64,000 bases of DNA from Lysinibacillus odysseyi (lineage in GTDB: Bacteria; Bacillota; Bacilli; Bacillales_A; Planococcaceae). Below are positions 1 to 9,053 of this stretch, in pieces. Location: positions 620,001 to 684,000 of the forward strand of contig JABUKB010000001.1 of NCBI GenBank assembly GCA_014595895.1. Reading direction: 5' to 3'. Numbering within the stretch: the first letter of the stretch is position 1; each line of letters starts with the position of its first letter. Under the pieces are notes generated by a model. That model saw only the letters and a list, made by a program, of their open reading frames with translations, made no database searches and was not told the origin of the DNA. A program made the position numbers and the translations under genes.

Positions 1-1
1 A

Positions 2-124
2 GGGCAACTTCAAGAGATGCACCGTCTTTCTCAACGAGAGCTGCCTGTCATTGAGGACAATATCAAAACATTAATGAAAGACATAGAAGTGCTTGAAAAG
101 AAGATTATGAGGACTGCTCTTTAA
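2..124 (+). CDS. C-terminal end of an unidentified gene (partial)
   Basis: An open frame enters from outside the window and gives 40 codons before a TAA stop. The visible residues are rich in Glu, Lys and Leu (for example VIEDNIKTLMKDIEVLEKK), which reads as the end of an amphipathic helix or coiled coil. Such a tail is common in dimeric regulators such as the MerR family, but nothing here identifies the family. A hairpin lies about 50 bases downstream. The assignment as coding rests on the uninterrupted frame and plausible composition only. Confidence 0.5.
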   Translation, partial: GQLQEMHRLSQRELPVIEDNIKTLMKDIEVLEKKIMRTAL

Positions 125-173
125 CAGCAGTTTACACGTAGCCAATGACAAAAATGCTTGAAGGGCAATAGAA

Positions 174-205
174 AAGGCAACACTAGAGAAGCATCGTGTT
201 GCCTT
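174..205 (-). terminator. Intrinsic terminator between convergent genes
   Basis: The inverted repeat AAGGCAACAC / GTGTTGCCTT has 10-bp arms and a 12-base loop. On the minus strand it is followed by TTTTCTATT, so it best serves the minus-strand gene at 212-613. The convergent plus-strand gene ending at 124 may also use it. Confidence 0.75.
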
Positions 206-211
206 GATTTA

Positions 212-613
212 CTATAAGGTTTGATAAACTGTCTCGATAAAAGCATTGCGTTGAGCTTCTTCTTGCTGCTCATGATCAATCAGCAAAACTCCCACTTTAT
301 AATTCTTTAAATCTTCATCGACGGTAAATTGTAAGTTAACTGGTTCAGATGTTCCATTGACTGGACATTCTCCTTTAAATTCTACAACAGGCTGACCGTC
401 CTGTGTTTCAAAATACACCCATTTGCTTTCCGTGCAATAGTTTTCGAGTGCTTGTTCGATTGTCGTATTACTATTTTCATCTAATGATACGGTCTTGATA
501 TAATCAATATATGTATTGTCTGTAATTTCTTCTTCTGGTCCATATACATAGAATAATGCCCCTAAAATCATTAATGGAATAATCCATAAAATCGTTCGTT
601 TAGATAATTGCAT
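212..613 (-). CDS. Small membrane-anchored extracytoplasmic protein, unknown function
   Basis: This 133-residue protein has a basic N-terminus (MQLSKR) and one hydrophobic segment at about residues 7-24. The rest is a hydrophilic, acidic domain with two cysteines (NYCTES near 59 and GECPV near 82) that could form a disulfide outside the membrane. No lipobox is present, so a retained N-terminal anchor is more likely than a lipoprotein. I recognise no family. It is a single gene with its own terminator, upstream of and divergent from topB. Its start follows an AAGGGGAA-like ribosome site. Confidence 0.7.
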   Translation of the reverse strand: MQLSKRTILWIIPLMILGALFYVYGPEEEITDNTYIDYIKTVSLDENSNTTIEQALENYCTESKWVYFETQDGQPVVEFKGECPVNGTSEPVNLQFTVDEDLKNYKVGVLLIDHEQQEEAQRNAFIETVYQTL

Positions 614-787
614 CCCGTCATTCCCCTTGCGTTCTTTTTATAAAATTATAACATTTACTATCTATTATTTTCTATATTAAGATGGTATTTTCTGTTTCGT
701 GTATTTATTTTGGCTTTTGTTTTAGAGACGCCAGCTTCACAAAACGTTTGTTCTGTTTTATACTGAATAAAAAAGGAGGGCGAATCG

Positions 788-2860
788 ATGCGGGCATTAT
801 TAATCGCCGAAAAACCATCCTTGATGCGCGATATAGAAAAAGTATATAAAAAAATGGATACACCTTATGATATAGATTTTGTATCGTTTGTAGGGCATGT
901 GGTAGAACTGAAAGAGCCACATGAATACCAACCAGAGTGGAAGAAGTGGAACTTGCAATTATTGCCGATGATGCCTCAAAAATATGAATTTCGCGTCAAG
1001 AAAAATACGGCTAAGGTTTATAAAGAAATTGAGCAACGCTTGAAACATCAGCACTATGATTTCATCATCAATGCATGCGATGCAGGGATGGAAGGCGAAA
1101 ATATTTTTTATTCCTTCTATAAAAAGGTAGGCTGTCGCTTGCCAGTAAAACGTTTTTGGACCAGCCAAACGACGGACCCGGCCATTCGTCACGCCTTGCT
1201 TCATTTAATTGATGAAAATGACGAACTGATTAAAAATTTACGCAATGCAGCTATGTACCGGATGATCTTTGACTGGCTAGTCGGCTTGAATCTGACAAGA
1301 GCTGCTACAGTGAAAGGCGGGCGTACAATTAAGGTAGGGCGTGTGATGACCCCGACACTAGCCATTGTCGTCAAACGTGAGCTGGAGATTCGTCATTTCG
1401 TCCCGACACCGTATTTTCAGGTGGAACTGCAACTAGATGGGTTTAAAGCACTTTGGTTCGATCCCCTCGCGAAAACAAATAAGCTAGCTACTCTAGAAGA
1501 AGCGCAAGCTATTCAGGAAAAGCTGGAGACCATGGCGCAAGTGGTGGAGATTGAAACGGAACGCAAAACGATGTATGCCCCTAGCTTGCACTCATTGCTT
1601 GATCTGCAAAAAGAAGCGAATAAATTTTACGGCTTTACGTCAGCAGAAACGTTAAAACTAGCACAAAGCTTGTATGAGAAAAAACTGATTACGTATCCGA
1701 GGACAGAGTCGAAGCATTTACCGACTGCTTTTGCACAGACGATTGAGCGCAACCTGCAGGCAGTACGCAGTTTACCGGCGTTTACGAGCGTGACGGAGGC
1801 GATTTTATCGAACAGCGGGCATATCCAAAAGGCTATGCACAGCAAGCGTTATGTGGACGATAAGAAATTAACTGATCACCATGCCATCACGGTGACAGAT
1901 GTACCCATTGGACGCAAAAAGCTAACGCCTGGTGAACAAAAGATATATGAGCTAATTGTGAAAAGGTTATTAGCCCTATTTTTGCCTCCATATGTTCTCG
2001 ATAAGACAGCGGTTATATTGGCAAGTGGCGGGGAGCATTTTAAGGCGACAGGTAATATGGTCATCGATAAGGGATATACTGTACTTTATGAAACGCAACG
2101 TAAAAAGCAAGAAATCCCGCTACCCCTGTTAACAAAGGGGCAGCAACTACCGATTGTAGCGCACGATATTCTTTCCAAGATGACAGAAGCTCCGCCGCGC
2201 TATACAGATAGTACATTGCTGGATGCAATGTTCCATGCCGGACGATTTGTCGAAGACCCAAAGCTGCAGGCAATTTTGAAAGATGCAGAAGGAATCGGGA
2301 CAAGCGCTACACGTGCGGAAATTATTGAAAAATTAATAGGGAATGGCATGATGGAGCGCCAAGGCAAGAGCTTAGCAGCCACTGATTTTGGCATCGATGT
2401 GATTGAAAGTCTAGGAAATCATGATGTTGTGTCTCCTGTGCTGACGGCTATTTGGAGTAAAAAATTAAAGGATATTGTTGATGGCCAGCTATCCTCACGT
2501 GATTTTTATGACGATATGCGCCAATTTATTGTCGAGACCACAGACAGGATGAAAGCGTTAGATATGGCTGTAGCGGAAAAGGAAATAGTCGTCGTAGGCA
2601 ATTGCGTTCATTGTGGGGCTGCCGTAACAGAAAATTTTAAAGGCTATAGCTGTACGGCGAAAGGCTGTGCCTTTTTCATAAGCAAATCCATGATGAAAGG
2701 CAAGATTACGCCGACTGATATGAAAAAGCTGTTAGCAGGGAAAGAGACACGCGAAATTACGTTTACATGGAAAAGCGGCAAGCGCGGCAAAGCACGTTTA
2801 AAGCTGAACGGAGCAAGACCGGAATTTATTTTTGCGCCATCTAAAAAACATTCCAAATAA
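788..2860 (+). CDS. topB: DNA topoisomerase III (type IA)
   Basis: TopB cleaves one DNA strand and passes another through the break, mainly to unlink replication and recombination intermediates. The 690 residues begin with a TOPRIM domain (LLIAEKPS at 4-11; acidic DAGMEGE at about 98-104). The catalytic tyrosine is Tyr303 in ITYPRTES, and the type IA signature KVGRVMTPTLA lies near 182-192. A C-terminal zinc-ribbon-like segment (CVHC ... CTAKGC, about 605-630) follows. The length fits Bacillus TopB. The start is set by AAAAAGGAGGG seven bases upstream. It is monocistronic, with an AT-rich gap before the aspartokinase gene. Confidence 0.96.
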   Translation: MRALLIAEKPSLMRDIEKVYKKMDTPYDIDFVSFVGHVVELKEPHEYQPEWKKWNLQLLPMMPQKYEFRVKKNTAKVYKEIEQRLKHQHYDFIINACDAGMEGENIFYSFYKKVGCRLPVKRFWTSQTTDPAIRHALLHLIDENDELIKNLRNAAMYRMIFDWLVGLNLTRAATVKGGRTIKVGRVMTPTLAIVVKRELEIRHFVPTPYFQVELQLDGFKALWFDPLAKTNKLATLEEAQAIQEKLETMAQVVEIETERKTMYAPSLHSLLDLQKEANKFYGFTSAETLKLAQSLYEKKLITYPRTESKHLPTAFAQTIERNLQAVRSLPAFTSVTEAILSNSGHIQKAMHSKRYVDDKKLTDHHAITVTDVPIGRKKLTPGEQKIYELIVKRLLALFLPPYVLDKTAVILASGGEHFKATGNMVIDKGYTVLYETQRKKQEIPLPLLTKGQQLPIVAHDILSKMTEAPPRYTDSTLLDAMFHAGRFVEDPKLQAILKDAEGIGTSATRAEIIEKLIGNGMMERQGKSLAATDFGIDVIESLGNHDVVSPVLTAIWSKKLKDIVDGQLSSRDFYDDMRQFIVETTDRMKALDMAVAEKEIVVVGNCVHCGAAVTENFKGYSCTAKGCAFFISKSMMKGKITPTDMKKLLAGKETREITFTWKSGKRGKARLKLNGARPEFIFAPSKKHSK

Positions 2861-2946
2861 GATGCACATATACTAGTTATACGGGCATTACTTTCGTCTT
2901 TATTCAGCGTTTTTGCTAGCTAAAACATTTTCACTCTTTGTTTTAC

Positions 2947-2974
2947 GTTTTTTGTAGAAATCTACGCAAAAAAC
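2947..2974. terminator. Imperfect inverted repeat, probable topB terminator
   Basis: The arms GTTTTTTGTAGA and TCTACGCAAAAAAC pair with a two-base bulge, placing A and T runs on opposite sides. The hairpin is AT-rich and weak but has the symmetry of a bidirectional terminator. It lies 86 bases after the topB stop. The rest of the 374-base gap holds a repeat at 3052-3085 and the thrD promoter at 3145-3173. I saw no lysine-riboswitch landmarks there. Confidence 0.45.
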
Positions 2975-3051
2975 TTACTATTTTTAATGATTTCTCATAT
3001 AATAAACAAGCAAGTTTTAAAAAGTGATACAATAGACGAGTTTAAAAAGTA

Positions 3052-3085
3052 ATGCAATAAATTACTATCCGTTAATGCGGAATAA
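3052..3085 (-). repeat. Copy of the left-end repeat of an IS200/IS605-like relic
   Basis: These 34 bases match the reverse complement of 46535-46569 with 31 identities, three mismatches and one gap. The shared core contains the small hairpin CCG-TTAATG-CGG. Similarity stops on both sides, so only an end-like segment is shared. At 46.5 kb the same segment sits beside omega-RNA-like hairpins, which suggests the remains of a mobile-element end. Confidence 0.6.
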
Positions 3086-3123
3086 AAGAGTTTACAAACT
3101 AGTCAAAAATCCTTTATGAAACA

Positions 3124-3144
3124 GTGAGAATTGTGAGAATTCTC
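3124..3144. promoter_or_regulatory. Tandem GTGAGAATT repeats next to the thrD -35 box, possible operator
   Basis: GTGAGAATT occurs twice head to tail (3124-3132 and 3133-3141). The second copy runs into the perfect palindrome GAGAATTCTC (3135-3144). The block touches the -35 box at 3145. Its position suits a regulator of aspartokinase transcription, but no regulator is identified. Confidence 0.4.
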
Positions 3145-3173
3145 TTGACAATAGTTTGTAGAGTTTGTACACT
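3145..3173 (+). promoter_or_regulatory. Sigma-A type promoter for aspartokinase
   Basis: The -35 box TTGACA (3145-3150) and the -10 box TACACT (3168-3173) are separated by 17 bases. A start near 3180 would leave a leader of about 55 bases, too short for a lysine riboswitch. Control is therefore more likely at initiation or by allostery of the enzyme. Confidence 0.65.
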
Positions 3174-3234
3174 GTGGGAAGTCAATTGTTTTTTCGAGAA
3201 ATACAATATCATAAAATAGTAAGGATCTGGTGAA

Positions 3235-4596
3235 ATGATAGTATGTAAATTTGGCGGTACTTCCGTCGCTAGTGCAGAGCAAATTAAAAAAGTTTTCAAC
3301 ATTGTGAAATCGAATCCTGAACGAAAAATCGTGGCTGTTTCAGCTCCTGGTAAACGTTCTAATGAAGATATAAAAGTAACAGATTTATTAATTGATTTAG
3401 CAACGGCAGCGCTAGAAGGCGGAGATGTTGAAGCGAAAATTGACACAGTAGTAAAACGCTACGAGGATATTGCTGTTGGACTTGGTTTAGATGACACGAT
3501 GTCAAAAATCATCGCGGATGATTTACGTGCACGTGTAGCTGGTGACCAATCAAATAAAGAGTTGTTTATTGATAACATTAAAGCAAGCGGTGAAGACAAT
3601 AACGCGAAGTTAATCGCTGCTTACTTCAATTTAGCCGGTATTCCTGCACGCTATGTAAGTCCAAAAGAAGGCTTAGTAGTAAATGATTTACCAGAACGTA
3701 CCTTTGCTTTACCAGAAGCATATGAAAATTTAGCAGTATTAAAAGATTCAGAGGAAGTAGTTATTTTCCCTGGTTTCTTTGGATATACAAAAGAGGGTAT
3801 TTTACGTACATTCGACCGTGGCGGTTCAGATATTACAGGTTCGATTTTAGCATCTGCTGTATCAGCAGATTTATATGAAAACTTTACGGATGTGGACTGT
3901 GTCTTCTCAGCGAATCCGAAAGTAGTAAATAACCCTGCAGAAATTAAAGAAATTACGTATCGTGAAATGCGTGAATTATCGTATGCAGGCTTCTCTGTGT
4001 TCCATGATGAAGCACTAATGCCTGTTTACAAACAAGGAATTCCAGTCACTATTAAAAACACGAATAATCCATCAGCACCGGGTACGCGTATCGTACCGAG
4101 CCGTACAACAGGGCAAGATCGTCCGGTAACGGGTATTTCAGCTGATAGCGGATTTTCTATTTTATATGTATCTAAATATTTAATGAATCGTGAAGTTGGA
4201 TTTGGTCGCAAATTACTTCAGATTATCGAAGAGGAAAACATTTCTTACGAACATACACCGTCTGGTCTAGATGATATTTCGGTCATTTTACGTTCTTGTC
4301 AGCTAACAGACGAGAAAGAAGAACGTATTTTAAAACGTGTGAGTGAAGAGCTACATGCTGATTATGTGGACTTCCGCCATGGTTTCTCGATGATTGTTAT
4401 TGTAGGCGAAGGTATGCGTCGCAATACAGGCTTGGCCGCCCGTGCAGCGAAGGCCATTTCTATGACAGGTGCCAACATTGAGATGATTAATCAAGGTTCT
4501 TCAGAAGTAAGCCTTGTATTTGGGGTAGAGGAACACCACGGAGACCAAATTTTGAAGTCATTGTATACAGAGTTTTTTTCGGCTGTAACAGTATAA
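3235..4596 (+). CDS. thrD: Aspartate kinase (YclM/ThrD type)
   Basis: The enzyme phosphorylates aspartate, the first step of lysine, threonine, methionine and diaminopimelate synthesis. The 453 residues start with the kinase motif KFGGTS (5-10), then VSAPGKR (36-42) and a nucleotide-binding FDRGGSDITGS segment near 197-207. Two ACT-like regulatory repeats fill the last 160 residues or so (GFSILYVSKY and GFSMIVIVGEG). Length and sequence match B. subtilis aspartokinase III (YclM), not LysC or DapG. The gene stands alone between a strong promoter and a terminator. AAGGA precedes the ATG by nine bases. Confidence 0.93.
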   Translation: MIVCKFGGTSVASAEQIKKVFNIVKSNPERKIVAVSAPGKRSNEDIKVTDLLIDLATAALEGGDVEAKIDTVVKRYEDIAVGLGLDDTMSKIIADDLRARVAGDQSNKELFIDNIKASGEDNNAKLIAAYFNLAGIPARYVSPKEGLVVNDLPERTFALPEAYENLAVLKDSEEVVIFPGFFGYTKEGILRTFDRGGSDITGSILASAVSADLYENFTDVDCVFSANPKVVNNPAEIKEITYREMRELSYAGFSVFHDEALMPVYKQGIPVTIKNTNNPSAPGTRIVPSRTTGQDRPVTGISADSGFSILYVSKYLMNREVGFGRKLLQIIEEENISYEHTPSGLDDISVILRSCQLTDEKEERILKRVSEELHADYVDFRHGFSMIVIVGEGMRRNTGLAARAAKAISMTGANIEMINQGSSEVSLVFGVEEHHGDQILKSLYTEFFSAVTV

Positions 4597-4616
4597 ATGG
4601 TTTTGGATACTAGGGA

Positions 4617-4649
4617 CACGCAAACAAATTTTGTTTGCGTGTTTTTGTT
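4617..4649 (+). terminator. Intrinsic terminator of thrD
   Basis: The perfect 12-bp stem CACGCAAACAAA / TTTGTTTGCGTG with a one-base nominal loop is followed by TTTTTG. It starts 20 bases after the thrD stop. Confidence 0.9.
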
Positions 4650-4704
4650 TCACAAGAAATAGGGAAAGTTATGTACAATAGTACAAGGTTAGGAGGTCGA
4701 CCAT

Positions 4705-6483
4705 ATGGAACGAATCAAGCGAGTTTTGGCACTTGTATTTCGTAATATTTATTACTATCGGGTCGATTATATCCGTGTATTCGTAGCGGTCAGGGTGCTG
4801 CAGATTTTATGTGTGATTCCTGTCATTACTGTGTTATTCAAATTTATGCTCGAAACGCTCGGGATTCAAAGTGTGACGGAACAAAATATTTGGCATCTAT
4901 TAGGGCATCCACTAGTATGGACCGTTCTCATATGTATTGTGCTTGTTGTCTTAATTTTTATTTATTACGAAATAGGCATGCTCATGCTGCTAGCTTACCA
5001 TCAGCAAAGGGCAATCCCTTATACGTTAATAGGACTGATCAAGCGTTTAAATCGAAAGGTATTGTATTTTCTAAGCTTTCAAACACTGATCTTTGTTTTA
5101 TACGTAATGCTTATTATCCCGCTTATTTCTTCTATTTTACCGTCCACGGTTATCCAAAGTTTGCAAATTCCTCATTTTATCGTTGATGAGTTATTAGGCT
5201 CTACAAGAGGGAGGCTCCTTTATTATGGGGCTATTTTTTTCCTTACATTAATTGGGCTGCGCTTTATTTTTACTATGCCGTTTTTCACGGTATATCAATG
5301 GACAACGATTTGGGATGCGGTAAAATTAAGCTGGAAATTTTCTAACCGCAAGCTGATAGAGATGTTTGGTATGCTCGGTCTTATTTTAGCCGTTCACTTA
5401 ACGTTATCGTTAACCGTGTTAAGCATCGTCTTTCTGCCACTCTATGTATTTGAACAATTATCTGGCGGTAGTTTACTCGTATTGGCTGCCTTTACGCTGA
5501 CGTTCGCAGAAGGCGTGCTGATTGTAGCATTTTCACTGTTGCAGGCAATTTTTTCTCAAATACTTGTGTTGGTTGCTTTTAAACTAACGCACGAAAAACC
5601 CCTCATTAAACAAAATGAATCATTCCGTGATTCCATTTGGCAGTGGACAATTGTATTGGCAACCTTTAGCTACTTTTTGCTGAGTGGCTTTAATATTATC
5701 AGTTTAGAAAAAACGATTTATGAGCCCGATACACTCATTGTTGCTCACCGCGGATTCATGCAAGAGGGTGTTGAAAATACAATCAGTTCCCTTGTGGCAT
5801 CGGCTGAAGCAGGTGCTGAAATAGTAGAAATCGATATTCAGCAAACAAAAGACGGTGAATTTGTCGTCTTTCATGATACTACCTTGACTCGATTGGCTGG
5901 AGTGCCAACAAGAGTATATGAAATGACACAACAGGAGCTCATGAATGTGACGGTGTCGGCGGATGGTTTAACCGATAAGATTCCATCGCTAGAGCAAATG
6001 CTAGAAGCAAGTGAGCTGTATGGTACGCGTCTACTGATAGAACTGAAAACGCATGGGCATGAAACAGACGACTTTTTACAGAGAATGATTGATGTAATAG
6101 ATGATTACGGGATGTTGGATGTACACTATATACAATCATCGAATGTGACTTTGATGGAAGAAATAAAGGCAATGGAGCCGCGTTTAAAGGTCGGTGCCGT
6201 CTATGCAATGAACTTTGGTGCATTGCCGGAGACGACGGTTGATTTCTATTCCTTTGAACAATATTTCGTAACGGAAAAGCTTATCAACCAAGCGAAAGAG
6301 CAAAATAAGGATCTATTCGTATGGACAGTCAACGAAGACCGCGGATTGCAGCGCTTTTTGGAATTAAATGTGGATGGCATTATTACAAATCATCCAGATG
6401 TTGCTTACGACATACGTGAAGGCTTTGACGAAAGCACCTACTTCCTGCGACGCGTGTGGAATAAAATTAACTATATTTTTTAA
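4705..6483 (+). CDS. Membrane-embedded glycerophosphodiester phosphodiesterase
   Basis: This 592-residue protein joins a membrane domain of about 330 residues (six to eight hydrophobic helices) to a C-terminal GDPD catalytic domain. The second part has HRG at 348-350, E-N at 357-358, E-I-D at 375-377 and the HD pair at 390-391, the metal and catalytic residues of the GDPD family. The family hydrolyses glycerophosphodiesters to glycerol-3-phosphate and an alcohol. The membrane part matches the GDPD-membrane domain found in Firmicutes. AGGAGG lies eight bases before the ATG. Two small genes follow at 11- and 12-base spacing, suggesting an operon. The natural substrate is unknown. Confidence 0.9.
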   Translation: MERIKRVLALVFRNIYYYRVDYIRVFVAVRVLQILCVIPVITVLFKFMLETLGIQSVTEQNIWHLLGHPLVWTVLICIVLVVLIFIYYEIGMLMLLAYHQQRAIPYTLIGLIKRLNRKVLYFLSFQTLIFVLYVMLIIPLISSILPSTVIQSLQIPHFIVDELLGSTRGRLLYYGAIFFLTLIGLRFIFTMPFFTVYQWTTIWDAVKLSWKFSNRKLIEMFGMLGLILAVHLTLSLTVLSIVFLPLYVFEQLSGGSLLVLAAFTLTFAEGVLIVAFSLLQAIFSQILVLVAFKLTHEKPLIKQNESFRDSIWQWTIVLATFSYFLLSGFNIISLEKTIYEPDTLIVAHRGFMQEGVENTISSLVASAEAGAEIVEIDIQQTKDGEFVVFHDTTLTRLAGVPTRVYEMTQQELMNVTVSADGLTDKIPSLEQMLEASELYGTRLLIELKTHGHETDDFLQRMIDVIDDYGMLDVHYIQSSNVTLMEEIKAMEPRLKVGAVYAMNFGALPETTVDFYSFEQYFVTEKLINQAKEQNKDLFVWTVNEDRGLQRFLELNVDGIITNHPDVAYDIREGFDESTYFLRRVWNKINYIF

Positions 6484-6494
6484 AGGTGGTACAC

Positions 6495-7013
6495 ATGCAA
6501 TATACGTATACATTAACAACAGAGCTCCAATCTACTAAGGATGTTGAAGTATGGGCAGATGGGCAGCCGCTATACACGATCAACCGCGTGTATAGCAATG
6601 GCTTAAAGAAATTATTCGATGGTTACTTTGATTATCGCTATTTTTTAAGGTATGAGGTAAAAAACGAAGCAGGAGAGTTGCTTGCCGATTGTAAAAAGGT
6701 ACAGCGAAAAGGCAAGCTATGGTTCGAGGCATATGATAGGAAGAGCAATCAACCTTATATCATCAATTATGAAAATTGGAGGATCGGTGTGCCGGAACTC
6801 TTCGTTAAAGGACCAGATTTTTCAATGAAAATTGATAAGGAAATGGAAGATTGGTCAAATTTCATCGTCAATGAAACGATAGTGGCAAGATGGCTAGCGG
6901 TTTATCAAGAGCAGACCGATACCTTTGATGTTGTATTGGAAGTGCATAAGGAGACCGTAAGTCCGGCTTTGCTATTGGCGATTGCACAAACTACATTATT
7001 TATAGGCGCATAA
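6495..7013 (+). CDS. Tubby/LURP-like beta-rich protein, function unknown
   Basis: The ATG at 6495 is preferred over a GTG at 6486, because AAAGGTGG sits five bases ahead of it and overlaps the GTG. The 172-residue product is rich in aromatic and charged residues with alternating beta-like stretches (LYTINRVYSNGLKKLF; YFLRYEVKNEAG). It has no signal peptide but a hydrophobic C-terminus. This resembles the tubby C-terminal-like proteins annotated in Bacillaceae, a fold that can bind phospholipids. That family call is tentative. Co-transcription with the membrane phosphodiesterase would suit a lipid-related role. Confidence 0.6.
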   Translation: MQYTYTLTTELQSTKDVEVWADGQPLYTINRVYSNGLKKLFDGYFDYRYFLRYEVKNEAGELLADCKKVQRKGKLWFEAYDRKSNQPYIINYENWRIGVPELFVKGPDFSMKIDKEMEDWSNFIVNETIVARWLAVYQEQTDTFDVVLEVHKETVSPALLLAIAQTTLFIGA

Positions 7014-7025
7014 GGAGAAAGAAAC

Positions 7026-7304
7026 ATGAATGTTGTATTTGTTATAACAGAAACAGGTCAAGAAGTATTGCAAATGGTCTCTACAGATGTAGCAGGCTTG
7101 CTAGCAGCAGTCAAAGGAGAAAGCGTGACCTTTCCACATGGGGATTATCAATATGATTTTCACACATTGGATCATTATCTAGAAGAAAATGTTTACCGTC
7201 AAGAACTAGTAATTTATTTAAAAGCTTTCAAAAGAGAGACACCGGTAGCTCAAAAGGGACAAGAAACGGGCTTTGATTATGACGATTTGTTGGATAGCTA
7301 CTAA
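7026..7304 (+). CDS. Small cytoplasmic protein, unknown
   Basis: The 92-residue acidic protein starts at an ATG preceded by AAGGAGAAAG. It ends with an acidic tail (FDYDDLLDSY) and has no membrane segment or cysteine motif. It is the third gene of the putative operon with the membrane phosphodiesterase and the tubby-like protein, 12 bases after the latter. I do not recognise the family. Good ribosome site and tight spacing support it as real. Confidence 0.65.
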   Translation: MNVVFVITETGQEVLQMVSTDVAGLLAAVKGESVTFPHGDYQYDFHTLDHYLEENVYRQELVIYLKAFKRETPVAQKGQETGFDYDDLLDSY

Positions 7305-7430
7305 TACCATTTCATCATACTGAATATTTACACGATTGCTATAATATGTTATTGTTTTGTAAATATTTTGTTAAAAATACATCAGAAGAATGATAGAATT
7401 AGTTTTCGATGATGATTTGGTGGTGGATAC

Positions 7431-9005
7431 ATGCTAACGGTTTTCGGCGGGATTGGCTTATTTTTATTAGGGATGTCCATGTTAACGAATGGACTAAAGG
7501 ATATTGCAGGCGAAGCTTTGAAGCAATGGCTGAACCGTTTTACAAACGGTACATTTTCAGCGATTGCTTCAGGAGCATTGATGACGATTCTCGTGCAGTC
7601 TTCTACAGCAACCACGCTGTTGACAATAGGGTTTGTAAGTGCAGGACTATTAACATTTATCCAGTCCATTGGGGTTATTATTGGAGCAAACATAGGAAGC
7701 ACGAGTACGGGATGGATTATTTCGTTAATTGGTTTTAAAATCAGCTTGCAAACGATGAGTTTACCAATTATCGGGTTTGGCGTTTTTATGACGTTTATCG
7801 GATCAAATCCTATCAAACATTTCGGTAATGTACTAGCAGGTTTCGGTTTGCTGTTTTTAGGGATTGATATGCTGCAACAAGGGATGGCCAACGCACAGGA
7901 TTTAATTTCATTTGATGCCATTCCTGCAGATTCTGTCATTTCCATTCTCCTGCTTGTATTAATAGGGCTTGTCATGACAGTGATCATGCAGGCATCGAGT
8001 GCCGCGATGGCAGCAACACTAACAGCATTATATGCGGGAGCCATTGATTTTGAGCAAGCGGCCTTTATGGTCGTGGGACAGAATATCGGGACGACAGCAA
8101 CGGCGCTATTTGCAGCGATGGGCGCTTCGATTGCAGCGAAACGTACAGCAGCAACGCATTTTTTATTTAATGTAATCACCGCTCTATTTGTGCTCATTGT
8201 TTTCCCTTACTTTTTGCAAGTGACAAAATGGCTGACAGAGCAATTGGCAGGGAGTTTTGATGAAACGCTCGGTCTAGCAATCTTCCATACTTTGTTTAGT
8301 GTGGTAGGGACCATTCTCTTTATTCCATTTATTAAAAAGTTTGCTCAATTGTTGATGAAGTTTATCCCAGAAAAGGAAAATGCGTTGACCCGGGATTTAG
8401 ATGAAAGCTTATTAAAGGCACCGTCTGTAGCATTGGATGTAACATATAAAACATTGCGGGATATTATGATTCATCTGACGAAGGCATTGATGAACTTAAT
8501 TAAGCAAAAGAAAATGACAGCAGACTATGAAAAGGCCATGTATGAAGTAGAAGAGGCGATTGAACAAACCCGTGAATTTTTAACGAAAGTGCAATCTGTT
8601 TCTAAAAAAGAAGGGGCACGTCATTTATGCATTTTACATGCTCTAGATCACCTGGTACGCCTCATTAAAGTACTGCGCGAACAGCAAGAGGTTGAAGCGA
8701 TGTATTATCAAGAACGTTTGATGCTCCAATGGTTAGATACATTGTCGAGTGTGATGGACGTGTTGCATGATGATGAAAAGCTGCTGGATATTTCAAAATT
8801 ACTAGAAAAAACCTCACAACAGATGGCAAAAGAACGACGCGATAAACGCAATGAATACTTCCAACGTTCTGTCGCTAACGAAGCAGAATTAGAGGAAGCT
8901 GTCTCAAAAGTCGAAGCGATTTTATGGGTGGACCGCCTTGTATTCCATTATTGGCGTGCCACAGCGCGCATGGCTGAATATCAAATTATTGAAACAAAAA
9001 AATAA
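7431..9005 (+). CDS. Na/Pi cotransporter family protein with PhoU-like tail
   Basis: The 524-residue protein has two inverted membrane repeats characteristic of the NptA/YjbB sodium-phosphate cotransporter family. The first carries LVQSSTATT near residues 47-55, the second MQASSAAMAAT near 185-195. Each is followed by a glycine-rich GANIGS or GQNIGTT motif. Residues from about 310 onward are soluble and helical with PhoU-like character. The protein probably moves phosphate across the membrane, as importer or exporter. The ATG follows GGTGGTG. It is monocistronic and ends in a good terminator. Confidence 0.9.
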   Translation: MLTVFGGIGLFLLGMSMLTNGLKDIAGEALKQWLNRFTNGTFSAIASGALMTILVQSSTATTLLTIGFVSAGLLTFIQSIGVIIGANIGSTSTGWIISLIGFKISLQTMSLPIIGFGVFMTFIGSNPIKHFGNVLAGFGLLFLGIDMLQQGMANAQDLISFDAIPADSVISILLLVLIGLVMTVIMQASSAAMAATLTALYAGAIDFEQAAFMVVGQNIGTTATALFAAMGASIAAKRTAATHFLFNVITALFVLIVFPYFLQVTKWLTEQLAGSFDETLGLAIFHTLFSVVGTILFIPFIKKFAQLLMKFIPEKENALTRDLDESLLKAPSVALDVTYKTLRDIMIHLTKALMNLIKQKKMTADYEKAMYEVEEAIEQTREFLTKVQSVSKKEGARHLCILHALDHLVRLIKVLREQQEVEAMYYQERLMLQWLDTLSSVMDVLHDDEKLLDISKLLEKTSQQMAKERRDKRNEYFQRSVANEAELEEAVSKVEAILWVDRLVFHYWRATARMAEYQIIETKK

Positions 9006-9011
9006 GAAAAC

Positions 9012-9053
9012 ATCCAGTTATCATGTGAAAATTGCTGATAACTGGATTTTTTA
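9012..9053 (+). terminator. Intrinsic terminator of the Na/Pi cotransporter gene
   Basis: The perfect 12-bp arms ATCCAGTTATCA / TGATAACTGGAT are followed by TTTTTTAT, beginning seven bases after the stop codon. Confidence 0.9.

Noticed and set aside
2861-3234. Lysine riboswitch before aspartokinase
   Set aside because: No L-box conserved segments, and the predicted leader (about 55 bases) is too short.
7382-8197. Long minus-strand open frame (271 codons) opposite the Na/Pi cotransporter gene
   Set aside because: It is a shadow of the real plus-strand transporter, with composition typical of antisense reading (Ile/Pro/Asn-rich) and no ribosome site.
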